Below the pieces are notes generated by a model, which was not told the origin of the DNA, made no database searches, and was given only the letters and a program-made list of their open reading frames with translations. Position numbers and translations under genes: made by a program. Below are positions 15,603-24,019 of a stretch of DNA of 54,301 bases, one piece after another (position 1 is the stretch's first letter; each line of letters opens with the position of its first letter). This DNA comes from Clostridiales bacterium UBA1206 (GTDB lineage: Bacteria > Bacillota > Clostridia > Oscillospirales > CAG-382). The stretch is taken from NCBI GenBank assembly GCA_002310055.1, contig DBXS01000031.1, positions 492 to 54,792 on the forward strand, read 5' to 3'.

Positions 15603-16488
15603 TTATGTCCGCGCCCGTGAGCATTTTTGCAATAATGCTGTCCTTACCGAGGATAACTGTTTTTTCGCCGCTTGAAAGCGAAGTCTTGAGCGCGTTGATG
15701 GCGCGCAGGAACGAATAGAATTCGGTCTTTTCGGGGGTGGAATACGCTTCGGAAAGAATGCGCATATACTCCGCTTCGGCCTCGGCGGCGAGCTGTTCGG
15801 CCTTGAGTCCGGCGTCGGAGATCCCCGTGTTGTAACTGCGGTCAGCCGCGTTGATTATGAGCGCCGCCGCGGTCTCGCCCTGCGCGCGGTACTGTTCGGC
15901 GATCTGGTTGCGTTCGGAGATCATACGGTTATAGACTTCGTTTTCGTTGGATTCGGGCAGGTCGAACCGCTTGATCTTGACGTCGAGCACTTCTATGCCG
16001 TACTGAGTCGCTTCCTGTTTGATAAAGGAAGCGATATTTTCGTATATGGCGTTGCGTTCGGCGGGATCGTCGGTGTTGACTATATCGTCCTGGTTATAGT
16101 TGCCCAGTTTTGCGCGGGTGTTGTTGTAGGCTATGGAATCGAGACGCACCTGCGCTTCGGATATGCTGCCGGAAAGCTTGGTGTGGAACAGCAGCGGATC
16201 GGTGATGCGCCAGGTGAGGAAGCTGTCGACTATCATCGCGGTCTTGTCTTTGAGGTAGACGGCAGAGGGGTTGATATCGTACAGCTGCGCGGCTTTGGAA
16301 TAGTACACAACGTCGTCGACGAACGGGATCTTGATATGTACGCCCGCTTCGGATTCTGCGTGTACAACTTTGGAAAAGCGCGTGACGAGCGCGTGCTGAT
16401 CCTCGCGCACGGTATAGAACATATCGGAAACCGCTATTATCGCGATCAGTATGACCGCCGCAATTACCCATTTTAACGCTTTTTTCAT
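15595..16488 (-). CDS. hflC: HflC-like SPFH/band 7 membrane protein
   Basis: 297 residues: one N-terminal membrane helix (about 7-24), an SPFH domain (about 25-200) and a helical C-terminal region rich in Ala/Glu. In the known system HflC pairs with HflK in a membrane cage around the FtsH protease. No ftsH is in this window. Starts 1 nt after the hflK stop. Confidence 0.9.
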   Translation of the reverse strand: MKKALKWVIAAVILIAIIAVSDMFYTVREDQHALVTRFSKVVHAESEAGVHIKIPFVDDVVYYSKAAQLYDINPSAVYLKDKTAMIVDSFLTWRITDPLLFHTKLSGSISEAQVRLDSIAYNNTRAKLGNYNQDDIVNTDDPAERNAIYENIASFIKQEATQYGIEVLDVKIKRFDLPESNENEVYNRMISERNQIAEQYRAQGETAAALIINAADRSYNTGISDAGLKAEQLAAEAEAEYMRILSEAYSTPEKTEFYSFLRAINALKTSLSSGEKTVILGKDSIIAKMLTGADING

Positions 16489-16489
16489 A

Positions 16490-17455
16490 TCAGTTCCCGC
16501 CTCCTATCATCTCTTCGAGCGGCAGGAGCTTGACCGTGCCGCCTTCGGAAGCGTCGATATACACCTTAACGCCCGGAAGCACCGATTCGATGAATTCGTA
16601 ATACATACGGCTTCGGGTGATCTCGGGGTATTTGGCGTATTCCTCGTACATAGCGTTGAACATGGCGACTTCTTCTTTGGCCTCGTTGATACGCGCCTGC
16701 TTGAGGTATTCGGCGTTTTCGAGTATCTGGTTGATCATCGCCTCGGCTTCGGCTTCCTTGGCGTTTTTATAGGCGTTGGCGTTGTTGACCGCGGTCTTGG
16801 CGCCGGAATCGGCGTTCTTGACCGCCGCGAACGCTTCGCTGACGGCCTTTGTGGGCGGTTCGCAATCCTGGATCTTTATATCCACCAGAGCGAGCCCTAT
16901 ATCGTAATTCTCGAGCTCGGTGAGCGTGAGGTCCTTGATCTTGGACTGGATCTCTTCCTTGCTGCCGGTGAGGATGGGGTCGATCTCGTAAGAGCCGATG
17001 ACGTTGCGGATCTGGCTCTGGATGAGCATTTTGAGCATAGATTCGGGATCGTCGGCGGCGAAGAGATACTGCACCGGATCGGAAATGCGGTATTCCACGA
17101 AGAAATCGATATTCACGATATTGAAATCGCCGGTTATCATCATACTTTCTTCGAGTATGCTGGCGTTCGTATCGGAGCGGTAGCCGATCTCCAGGCTCTT
17201 GATCTCGTTGATCGCCACGTGGTACGCCTTTTGCATCCCGAACGGAAGTTTGAAATGGATGCCGGCGCTCTTTATGCCGCTCAGTTTGCCGAACGTCGTC
17301 ACCACGGCGACTTCTTTGTCGCTTACGGTGTAGAACGACGTGGAGACGAGCGCTATCAGTATGATCGCCGCCGCGGCTATGAGCGCCCAGCGCACGATCT
17401 TCTTTTTATCAACGTCCTTTATATTGAAACCGGACACGTTGTACGTCTTGTTCAT
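16490..17455 (-). CDS. hflK: HflK-like SPFH/band 7 membrane protein
   Basis: 321 residues with a membrane helix at about 23-43 and an SPFH domain (about 44-230), followed by an Ala/Glu-rich coiled segment. Shorter than the proteobacterial HflK, lacking its Gly-rich N-terminal extension. ATG follows GGAGGT. First gene of hflK-hflC-GNAT. Forms the partner subunit of HflC by family inference. Confidence 0.9.
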   Translation of the reverse strand: MNKTYNVSGFNIKDVDKKKIVRWALIAAAAIILIALVSTSFYTVSDKEVAVVTTFGKLSGIKSAGIHFKLPFGMQKAYHVAINEIKSLEIGYRSDTNASILEESMMITGDFNIVNIDFFVEYRISDPVQYLFAADDPESMLKMLIQSQIRNVIGSYEIDPILTGSKEEIQSKIKDLTLTELENYDIGLALVDIKIQDCEPPTKAVSEAFAAVKNADSGAKTAVNNANAYKNAKEAEAEAMINQILENAEYLKQARINEAKEEVAMFNAMYEEYAKYPEITRSRMYYEFIESVLPGVKVYIDASEGGTVKLLPLEEMIGGGN

Positions 17456-17476
17456 ATGCGAACCTCCTTTGCCTAT

Positions 17477-17505
17477 ATTATACTATACGGCATATGAAAA
17501 AGCAA
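17477..17505 (-). promoter_or_regulatory. Promoter of hflK operon
   Basis: TTGCTT (17500-17505), 17-nt spacer, TATAAT (17477-17482), close to the hflK ribosome-binding site. Confidence 0.8.
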
Positions 17506-17622
17506 CACTCTTTTTATGAATGAATTATTTCCGGAGAGCGCGGCGCGGGGCGTTTCGTTATCTTTCACAAAAACGCGCGGCAAGATATGTGCAAACGGCG
17601 AACTCGAAATCGGTTTTTTCTC

Positions 17623-17651
17623 TTGACAAAAACGCCGTTTTAGTGTATATT
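17623..17651 (+). promoter_or_regulatory. Promoter of the 951-residue lipoprotein gene
   Basis: TTGACA (17623-17628), 17-nt spacer, TATATT (17646-17651), 40 nt before the start. The 236-nt gap with hflK holds only this and the divergent hflK promoter. Confidence 0.83.
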
Positions 17652-17691
17652 AAATATGTATAATTACGCATAGATATGGAGGTCCCCCTAA

Positions 17692-20547
17692 ATGATCAAG
17701 AGAATTATTTCTTTAACGCTCGCGTTAGTTATGCTGGCGGCGTCGGTCCTGCTCACGTCGTGCAGCAACGAGACCGAGATCGAAGAAGAGCCCGCGAAGA
17801 TATACTCGCTGTATACCATCTGCGAACCGGGCACTACCGAACTTGCGAAGAAACAAGTGGAGCTTGCGCTCAACCGCCTGCTTTTCAACGAAAAGAAGCT
17901 CTGCATCAAACTTATAATGGTGACCGAGGACGAATACGAAGACCTTATCGCCCAGAAGTTTGACGAATGCAAGAAATACGACGAAGAAAGAAAAAACAAG
18001 AACAAGAATAAAAACAAAAACAATTCCGAGGCCGAATCGTCAGCCGAATCGTCGGTAGTTTCCGAAAACTCCCTCGAAGCGCTCGGCGGCGAGGACGGGA
18101 TCTTCACCGGCGACGAATATCTGGATTTCTTACAGGAAAACCTTGATAAGATGGAACGCGGCGAAGAATATATGGAAATAGAATTCGACGCCCCCCGTCT
18201 CGACATTTTCCTGGTGCTCGGCTACGAAAAGTATATCGACCTTGTCGGCAAAGACCTCCTTGCCGCCATCGACGATAAACTCACCAGCGAAGCAAAGATC
18301 ATAAGAGACTACGTTTACCCCACGTTCCTCGACGCCGCCAAGGTCACCAACTCCAAAGGCACCCGCAAGACCTACGGCGTTCCGATGAACAAAGGCATTG
18401 GCGAATACGAATACATAGTGTTCGACAAAGAATATCTCGATAAATACAGCATCGACGCCGGGACTATGACCAATCTCGAAGACCTTGAGTATTATCTCGA
18501 GATACTCGCCGAAAACGAACCCGACATCGTTCCGCTGGCAAACGTTTTCGATTCGCCCGAATTCGCTTATCTCTTTGACAAAGGCTTTACCGCTTACATA
18601 GGCGACAAGCACGTCATCAACACTTACGACGACAGTAAGGCGCTGGCTTATTACACGATGATAGCGCGCTATCACACGATGGGCTACCTCAAAGACGATC
18701 CCGGCGACACCGGCTGGGCGGTCAAGTTCGTAAAAGGCACCAACGCCGATCTTGAAGCGCTCGCCGCCCGCACCGGCCGCGAATACGACTACACCATCCA
18801 TTCCTACCCCGTTGCGTCCAACGAAGACCTGCTCAGCGCGCTCTTCTGCGTTTCGGCCTACACCGTTTCGAACGAGCTGACCGACGTTCTGAAGATACTC
18901 GCTTATCTCGAAAGCAACATATCCATGGCGAACACTCTGGCGTACGGCGTTGAAGGCGAACATTACACGCTCAACGAAGACACCATGCAGATCAAGCCGA
19001 TCTCCCAGGATTACAAATACAACCGCGATTACGTCGGCAACACCTTCCTCACCTACACGCTGGAAGGCGAAAACCCCAACAAATGGGAACAGCTGAAGAT
19101 GCAGAACCGCGATTCTTCCAAGACCGCGGAGCAGTCTGTATCGGTCGGCTTTGCGTACTACCCCGTTTCGGTAAAGGATCCTAACGACACCTCTATAACC
19201 TATTCGGAACCCAACTATATAGAGATCATTCAGGAATACGTAGACAAGTTCTACCCGAGCATCATCAAAGGCGACCTCGTAGACATAGACTTTGAAGAAC
19301 TGAAAGTTCTCGTCACTCCTACCATCACCGACGAACAGATACAGGCGGTCAAGGACCGTTACACCAACGAGCTCAACAACGCGGTCAAAGAAGAACAGGC
19401 CGCGAGATACGCCGAAGGCACCAAGAACTACAATACGATAGCCACCACCGCTTACGAAAACGCTTTCAAATATTTCTATAAGAGCAAGCAGAAAGCCGAA
19501 GTCAAAAAGCGCGTTAAAGAAGAAGTCAAGCTCGATCCCGAATACAACAGCACGCCCGAGAGCATCGACGCCCGCGTAAACGAGATCTGCACCGAAGAAT
19601 ATATGACGGAACAGGTCAAGATAATCTACGCAGACGATATCGCAGCCAGGGCGCAGACGACCATTGAAAACTCAGTGACCAAGGGCATCAACGACGGCGT
19701 CAAGAAGTATATGGATACCGAAGAGTACGCGGCACGTCTTGAAGCAGCGCTGAACTCTCCCGCCTGCGTCGCAGAGATCGACGAGATCAACGCCATCGAC
19801 GTGTTCGTAGCGTACCCCGAAGTGGCGCTCAACAACAGTAAGGTCTACCTGCAGGAACAGCTCAAGGAAAAGATCGACGCCCAGTTCGAAGAAATGAACA
19901 AGGCGCTGCGCAAAGCTTACAAAGAGTTTGCGGATTCTTATATGGCCCGTTACGATTTCGCGGACGACGAAAAGCGTTCCGAACCCGACTTCCGTAAAGC
20001 CATTATAGACACCGTGTCCACCAGGCTGCGCAACCTGCTCAAAGCCGAACTGCGCAGGATGGTGACCGCCGAGCTCGGCGAAGGCGCGCTGCCCGAAGAT
20101 ATAAGCGACACCGTCGAAGAGCGTTTCACCGACACCTGGATCCAGGACGTCATAATGGAAACGTTCGAACTCAATAAAGATCCTTCCAAGACCTTTGAAG
20201 AGCCTGCTTCCACCGAGGCGCTGCGCGAGATAGTCAACGCGCACATCAAGGAAAGCGACGTTAAGACCAACTACGAAAACTCGCTGCTCGCGACGTTCGA
20301 AAAATCCGTCGGCCTCATCAAGACGGTCGACGCCGAAGCCGCCGTCATAGGCGACGACGACGAAGAAGGCGGCGAAACTTCCGCCGAGGAAACTTCCGCC
20401 GAAGAAGGAACCACTCCTTCCGAAAGCGAGACCGATCCCGATTCCGGCGAGATAGTCGATCTTGAGACCGTTGACCTTTACAACGTGATATTCAAGAAGC
20501 GTATCGAGGCCCAGTACTACAAGTACGCTCCTCTTCCCACCGCCTGA
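17692..20547 (+). CDS. Large lipoprotein: solute-binding fold plus long helical C-terminal region
   Basis: 951 residues. Signal peptide with lipobox LLTSC, lipid-anchored at C24. Residues about 38-530 resemble ABC extracellular solute-binding proteins (TYGVPMNKGIGEYEYIVFDK at 227-246, and LAYGVEGEHYTLNED near 416-430). A low-complexity Lys/Asn and Ser/Glu insert interrupts this at 100-125. Residues about 545-880 are predicted largely helical and highly charged, unlike normal binding proteins (about 400-550 residues). An acidic Ser/Thr/Glu linker (886-920) and a short tail follow. No permease or ATPase is adjacent. ATG after GGAGGT. Ligand and the role of the tail are unknown; it might be a surface scaffold or sensor. 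Confidence 0.85.
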   Translation: MIKRIISLTLALVMLAASVLLTSCSNETEIEEEPAKIYSLYTICEPGTTELAKKQVELALNRLLFNEKKLCIKLIMVTEDEYEDLIAQKFDECKKYDEERKNKNKNKNKNNSEAESSAESSVVSENSLEALGGEDGIFTGDEYLDFLQENLDKMERGEEYMEIEFDAPRLDIFLVLGYEKYIDLVGKDLLAAIDDKLTSEAKIIRDYVYPTFLDAAKVTNSKGTRKTYGVPMNKGIGEYEYIVFDKEYLDKYSIDAGTMTNLEDLEYYLEILAENEPDIVPLANVFDSPEFAYLFDKGFTAYIGDKHVINTYDDSKALAYYTMIARYHTMGYLKDDPGDTGWAVKFVKGTNADLEALAARTGREYDYTIHSYPVASNEDLLSALFCVSAYTVSNELTDVLKILAYLESNISMANTLAYGVEGEHYTLNEDTMQIKPISQDYKYNRDYVGNTFLTYTLEGENPNKWEQLKMQNRDSSKTAEQSVSVGFAYYPVSVKDPNDTSITYSEPNYIEIIQEYVDKFYPSIIKGDLVDIDFEELKVLVTPTITDEQIQAVKDRYTNELNNAVKEEQAARYAEGTKNYNTIATTAYENAFKYFYKSKQKAEVKKRVKEEVKLDPEYNSTPESIDARVNEICTEEYMTEQVKIIYADDIAARAQTTIENSVTKGINDGVKKYMDTEEYAARLEAALNSPACVAEIDEINAIDVFVAYPEVALNNSKVYLQEQLKEKIDAQFEEMNKALRKAYKEFADSYMARYDFADDEKRSEPDFRKAIIDTVSTRLRNLLKAELRRMVTAELGEGALPEDISDTVEERFTDTWIQDVIMETFELNKDPSKTFEEPASTEALREIVNAHIKESDVKTNYENSLLATFEKSVGLIKTVDAEAAVIGDDDEEGGETSAEETSAEEGTTPSESETDPDSGEIVDLETVDLYNVIFKKRIEAQYYKYAPLPTA

Positions 20548-20565
20548 TAATTCCATAAAAACCGT

Positions 20566-20599
20566 AATGGCTTTTGCGGCGCACGCCGCAAAAGCCATT
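20566..20599 (+). other. Perfect 16-bp inverted repeat between two secreted-protein genes
   Basis: AATGGCTTTTGCGGCG pairs perfectly with its complement around CA. It lies 18 nt after the lipoprotein stop and 37 nt before the next start, without a U-tract on either strand. Could be an mRNA-stabilising or processing hairpin between co-transcribed genes, or a weak terminator. Confidence 0.7.
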
Positions 20600-20636
20600 G
20601 GCATATAGACAGCATTTTGAAGAACGGAGCAGTTTT

Positions 20637-22223
20637 ATGAAAAGCAGAAAAAACAGATACGTAACGTTCGCGGCGCTGTTTGCCGCCGCGGCGATAATTA
20701 TAACGGGAGGAGCGACGTTTATGGCAAGAGCCGCAGCCGACGGCAACGGCGGAAATATGGGTTCCAAGGGGATAAGCCCCGTGACAGGCACTTTTATTCA
20801 GCCCTGGCTTTACAACGGTTACACCGACGAGCGCTGGGAGCAGGAATTTTCGATGATGGAAGAGATGGGCATAGAATACATCATTATGGGCGACACGCTT
20901 TCGTGTCAGACCGGAACTCCCATCACCGACACTTCCAAATGGGTGATAACCGCGAATTACGCCACGCTGAACAGCTCGTACAAAAAGGGGCGCGACGTGC
21001 TCACTCACCTGTTCGAGCGCTGCAAGGCGCACGGGATAAAGCTTTACGTCGGGATGGGCAACACCCCCGCCGGCTGGCCTTATCTCGATGAAAGCGCCAC
21101 GGGGTTCAAAGAGATATCCGAGATGTTCGCCGACGTGGCGGAAGATCTGTACAACGCCTATTACGACAAATACCCCGAGACGTTCGCCGGGTTCTATTTC
21201 GTGCCCGAGCTTTACAACTCCTCGGCGTTCGATTCGGAAGCGCGCAGAACTAGTTATGTAAACAAACTCTCGGCGGGATTCCACACGATATTCAATAAAA
21301 TCACGGAACTTAACAGCAGTCTTCCGTTTATATTTTCACCTTATGTAAACATGTTCGGCGGCAGCTGGGTCTCCAAGAACACCGATAATATAGGTCTGTT
21401 CTGGAAAGAGCTGCTGGCGAACGCGGGGTTCCGCGACGGCGATATTCTCTGCCCGCAGGACAGCGTGGGCGCCGGCGGCGCCGATCTTGAGCTGCTGGAG
21501 CCGCTGACCAAAGCGTACAAATACGCGGTGGACAACTGCGGCAAGGAGATACACCTGTGGTCGAACTGCGAGATATTCGTACAGCCAAAGGACAAGTTCT
21601 TTGACAATTACGACGGGTACGGTTCGTACTGGACCTGCTGCACGGTAGACCGTATGGTCAAACAGTTCGAGATCGTTTCCAAGTACGTGGAACGCATATT
21701 CTGCTTCGCCGTGCCGCATTACCTTTCGCCCTACAACACGGTGAGCGGATATTACGATTCGTATAAATACTATCTGGAAAACGGCGAGCTCGACAGCGTT
21801 CCGCCCAAGGCACCCAAGAAATTCCGCACCCTGTTTATGGTCAACAACGGCGTCAAGTGCCTGACCGTGAGCTGGTCCGGGATGTACGACAACTTGGGCG
21901 TTCACCGCGTGAACATCTATAAAAACGGCGAGTTTTACACGTTCCGCGCCTCCACGCGCAACGAGGGCGGCAGCAACCCGGCGGTCTACCCCAATTCGTT
22001 TTACGATATAGAATACACGCCGGACACGGCCGAGACCGTGGTCTACGAATTTGAAGTGATCGACTGTTCGGGCAACGTGAGCGAGCGTTCGCAGCTGGTC
22101 GTCGAGCCGGGTTCGGTACCGAACAAAGTCAGAGCCGGGGCAAGCTACAGCGGTCCGATAAAACACGCCGAAGGCGCGATAAAGGGCGCCGAAGCAGCGG
22201 CAAAGAAGGCGCTTGGCGAATAA
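20637..22223 (+). CDS. Secreted DUF4434-type protein (glycosidase-like barrel)
   Basis: 528 residues. An N-terminal hydrophobic segment (about 9-30, ending in an ARAAA site) indicates export. Residues about 45-390 begin with VTGTFIQPWLYNGYTDERW and read like the DUF4434 family, a TIM-barrel group related to glycoside hydrolases, with KLYVGMGNTPAGW and FYFVPELYNS strands. About 410-500 is a fibronectin/Ig-like beta module. A short Ala/Lys-rich end follows. The ATG follows ACGGAG. Catalytic activity is not shown. Probably co-transcribed with the upstream lipoprotein, suggesting a shared extracellular glycan role. Confidence 0.75.
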   Translation: MKSRKNRYVTFAALFAAAAIIITGGATFMARAAADGNGGNMGSKGISPVTGTFIQPWLYNGYTDERWEQEFSMMEEMGIEYIIMGDTLSCQTGTPITDTSKWVITANYATLNSSYKKGRDVLTHLFERCKAHGIKLYVGMGNTPAGWPYLDESATGFKEISEMFADVAEDLYNAYYDKYPETFAGFYFVPELYNSSAFDSEARRTSYVNKLSAGFHTIFNKITELNSSLPFIFSPYVNMFGGSWVSKNTDNIGLFWKELLANAGFRDGDILCPQDSVGAGGADLELLEPLTKAYKYAVDNCGKEIHLWSNCEIFVQPKDKFFDNYDGYGSYWTCCTVDRMVKQFEIVSKYVERIFCFAVPHYLSPYNTVSGYYDSYKYYLENGELDSVPPKAPKKFRTLFMVNNGVKCLTVSWSGMYDNLGVHRVNIYKNGEFYTFRASTRNEGGSNPAVYPNSFYDIEYTPDTAETVVYEFEVIDCSGNVSERSQLVVEPGSVPNKVRAGASYSGPIKHAEGAIKGAEAAAKKALGE

Positions 22224-22238
22224 AGGACAAAAAGAAAT

Positions 22239-22266
22239 AAAAGCGAGGACTAATCCTCGCTTTTTT
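22239..22266. terminator. Bidirectional terminator between DUF4434 gene and slt
   Basis: AAAAGCGAGGA / TCCTCGCTTTT with CTAA loop and a T6 run. The stem includes the stop codon and last codons of the converging lytic transglycosylase. Confidence 0.92.
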
Positions 22267-22801
22267 CTTTTAGAAGTTCTTTGTATTTTTCGGCGTCGCG
22301 GAAGACGTATTCGACGTACAGGCGCGTTTCGTCGATAGGGATCGTTGTGAGTTCGCCGTCTTTGGAATAGGCGGGGTCGGAAAGCCATTTGTTCACCTTG
22401 CCGATACCGCAGTTATACGCAGCCACGGCGTTGCGCCAGTTCCTGCCGGTATTGCGGTAAAGGTACGCGAGGTAATAGCAGCCGAAGCGGATATTCGTAT
22501 CGGCGTCGGTCAGGTCGTATTCCGCATACCCCAGCTTATTCGCGATTTCTTGGGCGGTGTCGGGCATAAGCTGCATAAGTCCCACCGCGCCCACGCGGGA
22601 GCGCGCGGTCGGGTCGAACCTGCTTTCGTTCCTGATCATGGCAAAGACGAGCTCGGGCGGGACGCCGTATTCGGCGGACATAAGTTCGATGCTTTCGCGG
22701 TATTCGAGCGGAAGGCTTTCGGCGCGCATCGCAAAAAACAGGGCGATCGCAAAAACGGCGAGCACTGCGAGCGCGATTATGACCGGAAGGATTTTTTTCA
22801 T
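22250..22801 (-). CDS. Lytic transglycosylase, SLT (GH23) type
   Basis: 183 residues, membrane-anchored by an N-terminal helix (about 4-24). The SLT domain (about 38-165) has the catalytic Glu in MIRNESRFDP (E59), GLMQLMPDTA and AAYNCGIGKVNKWL. Cleaves peptidoglycan glycan strands with 1,6-anhydro product, outside the membrane. The ATG overlaps the coaE stop by 4 nt (ATGA). Last gene of the phoH operon. Confidence 0.93.
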   Translation of the reverse strand: MKKILPVIIALAVLAVFAIALFFAMRAESLPLEYRESIELMSAEYGVPPELVFAMIRNESRFDPTARSRVGAVGLMQLMPDTAQEIANKLGYAEYDLTDADTNIRFGCYYLAYLYRNTGRNWRNAVAAYNCGIGKVNKWLSDPAYSKDGELTTIPIDETRLYVEYVFRDAEKYKELLKEKSED

Positions 22802-23379
22802 ACGGTCCCACCCTTTATCTGTTCGAGTACTTTGCGCGCTTTGTTCAAAAGCGCGCGCAGGTTTGATCTGTTTTCTATTATATGGTCGCAGTTTTCGTAA
22901 AGGAACCCGTTGCTCTTCTGCCGGGCGAGCCGGGCGCGGGCGGCGGAAAGCGTGATATTGTCGCGCTTGCGCACGCGGCGGATACAGGAGGCATCCGAAG
23001 CGACGACGCCTATGATAGTATCGCAGCATTTATCGAGCCCGGATTCGAAGAGCAGCGGCGCGTCTATGACCGTTATATCGCCTTTTACGAGTTCTTTGGT
23101 CCGGGCGACGATATAGCGGTGCGTGATCTCGTTGAGCGCCCTGTAGCCGTTTTCGTCGTTCATAGCGAGCGACGCGAGGTACGGTCTGTTGAGCGAGCCG
23201 TCGGCGCTGAGGATGGTTTCGCCGAAATAGGCGGCGAGTTCTTTTAGGCAGGGCGAACCCGCCGACGTGACCTCGCGGCTGACTTTATCGGTATCTATAT
23301 AATTTATTCCGAGCGACGCGTAATATTCGCCCACGGTGGATTTTCCGCTTCCGGTCCTGCCGCAAAGTCCGATTATCAT
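22798..23379 (-). CDS. coaE: Dephospho-CoA kinase
   Basis: 193 residues; last step of coenzyme A synthesis. P-loop GRTGSGKST (7-15), YIDTDKVSREV, and IDAPLLFESG are typical. ATG overlaps the tsaC stop by 4 nt (ATGA) and its own stop overlaps slt similarly. Confidence 0.95.
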   Translation of the reverse strand: MIIGLCGRTGSGKSTVGEYYASLGINYIDTDKVSREVTSAGSPCLKELAAYFGETILSADGSLNRPYLASLAMNDENGYRALNEITHRYIVARTKELVKGDITVIDAPLLFESGLDKCCDTIIGVVASDASCIRRVRKRDNITLSAARARLARQKSNGFLYENCDHIIENRSNLRALLNKARKVLEQIKGGTV

Positions 23380-24005
23380 AACAGCACTTCCCTTATTTGC
23401 TTTTCGGTGATAACGCCTTCCCTTAGTATTTTGAGCCCGCCTTCGAGCGACACGATGGTGGAAGCCACGCCGCTCCCCGTGACGCCGCAGTCGAGTATGG
23501 CGTCTATGCGCCCGCGCAGATAATTCTTGACGTCCTCCGCGCTCGTGGGCGCCGGGAACGACGAAATGTTGGCGGAAGTCGCCGCGACAGGCACGCCGCA
23601 GGCGCGAAGCAGGTCCAGCGCCGCTTTGTTCGAAGGGAACCTGAGCCCCACGGTGTTTCCTCCGGCGCAGACGGTGCTGCCTATGACTTCCCTTTTGGGC
23701 GCTATGACGGTGAGCGGTCCGGGCGTGAACGCCCTTATCAGCTTACGCATACCGTCGGTGAGATATGCTATCTCTTCCGCCTGTTCGACCGAATAGAGGT
23801 GGCAGAGCAGCGGTTTTTCCGCAGGGCGGTTTTTCGCCGCGAATATCTTTGCGCACGCCGCGTCGTCGAGCGCGTTGGCGCCCAGCCCGTAGACGGTCTC
23901 GGTCGGGAACGCGACCAACCCGCCGGAGCGGATTATGGCCGCGCACTTTTCGATCCTCGCCTTATCGGTCCTGTCGCCCTTGAGTTTATAAACAAGTGTA
24001 CGCAA
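23376..24005 (-). CDS. tsaC: L-threonylcarbamoyladenylate synthase (TsaC/YwlC type)
   Basis: 209 residues of the Sua5/YciO/YrdC family, which makes TC-AMP for the t6A37 tRNA modification. Visible are GGLVAFPTETVYGLGANA (about 29-46), the KxRP-like KNRPAEKPL and SANISSFPAPTS. It lacks the extra C-terminal Sua5 domain, so it is the short form. The start is TTG with GGTGA upstream; no ATG is available without losing the conserved N-terminus. Confidence 0.93.
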   Translation of the reverse strand: MRTLVYKLKGDRTDKARIEKCAAIIRSGGLVAFPTETVYGLGANALDDAACAKIFAAKNRPAEKPLLCHLYSVEQAEEIAYLTDGMRKLIRAFTPGPLTVIAPKREVIGSTVCAGGNTVGLRFPSNKAALDLLRACGVPVAATSANISSFPAPTSAEDVKNYLRGRIDAILDCGVTGSGVASTIVSLEGGLKILREGVITEKQIREVLL

Positions 24006-24019
24006 AACAGTTCACCAAC

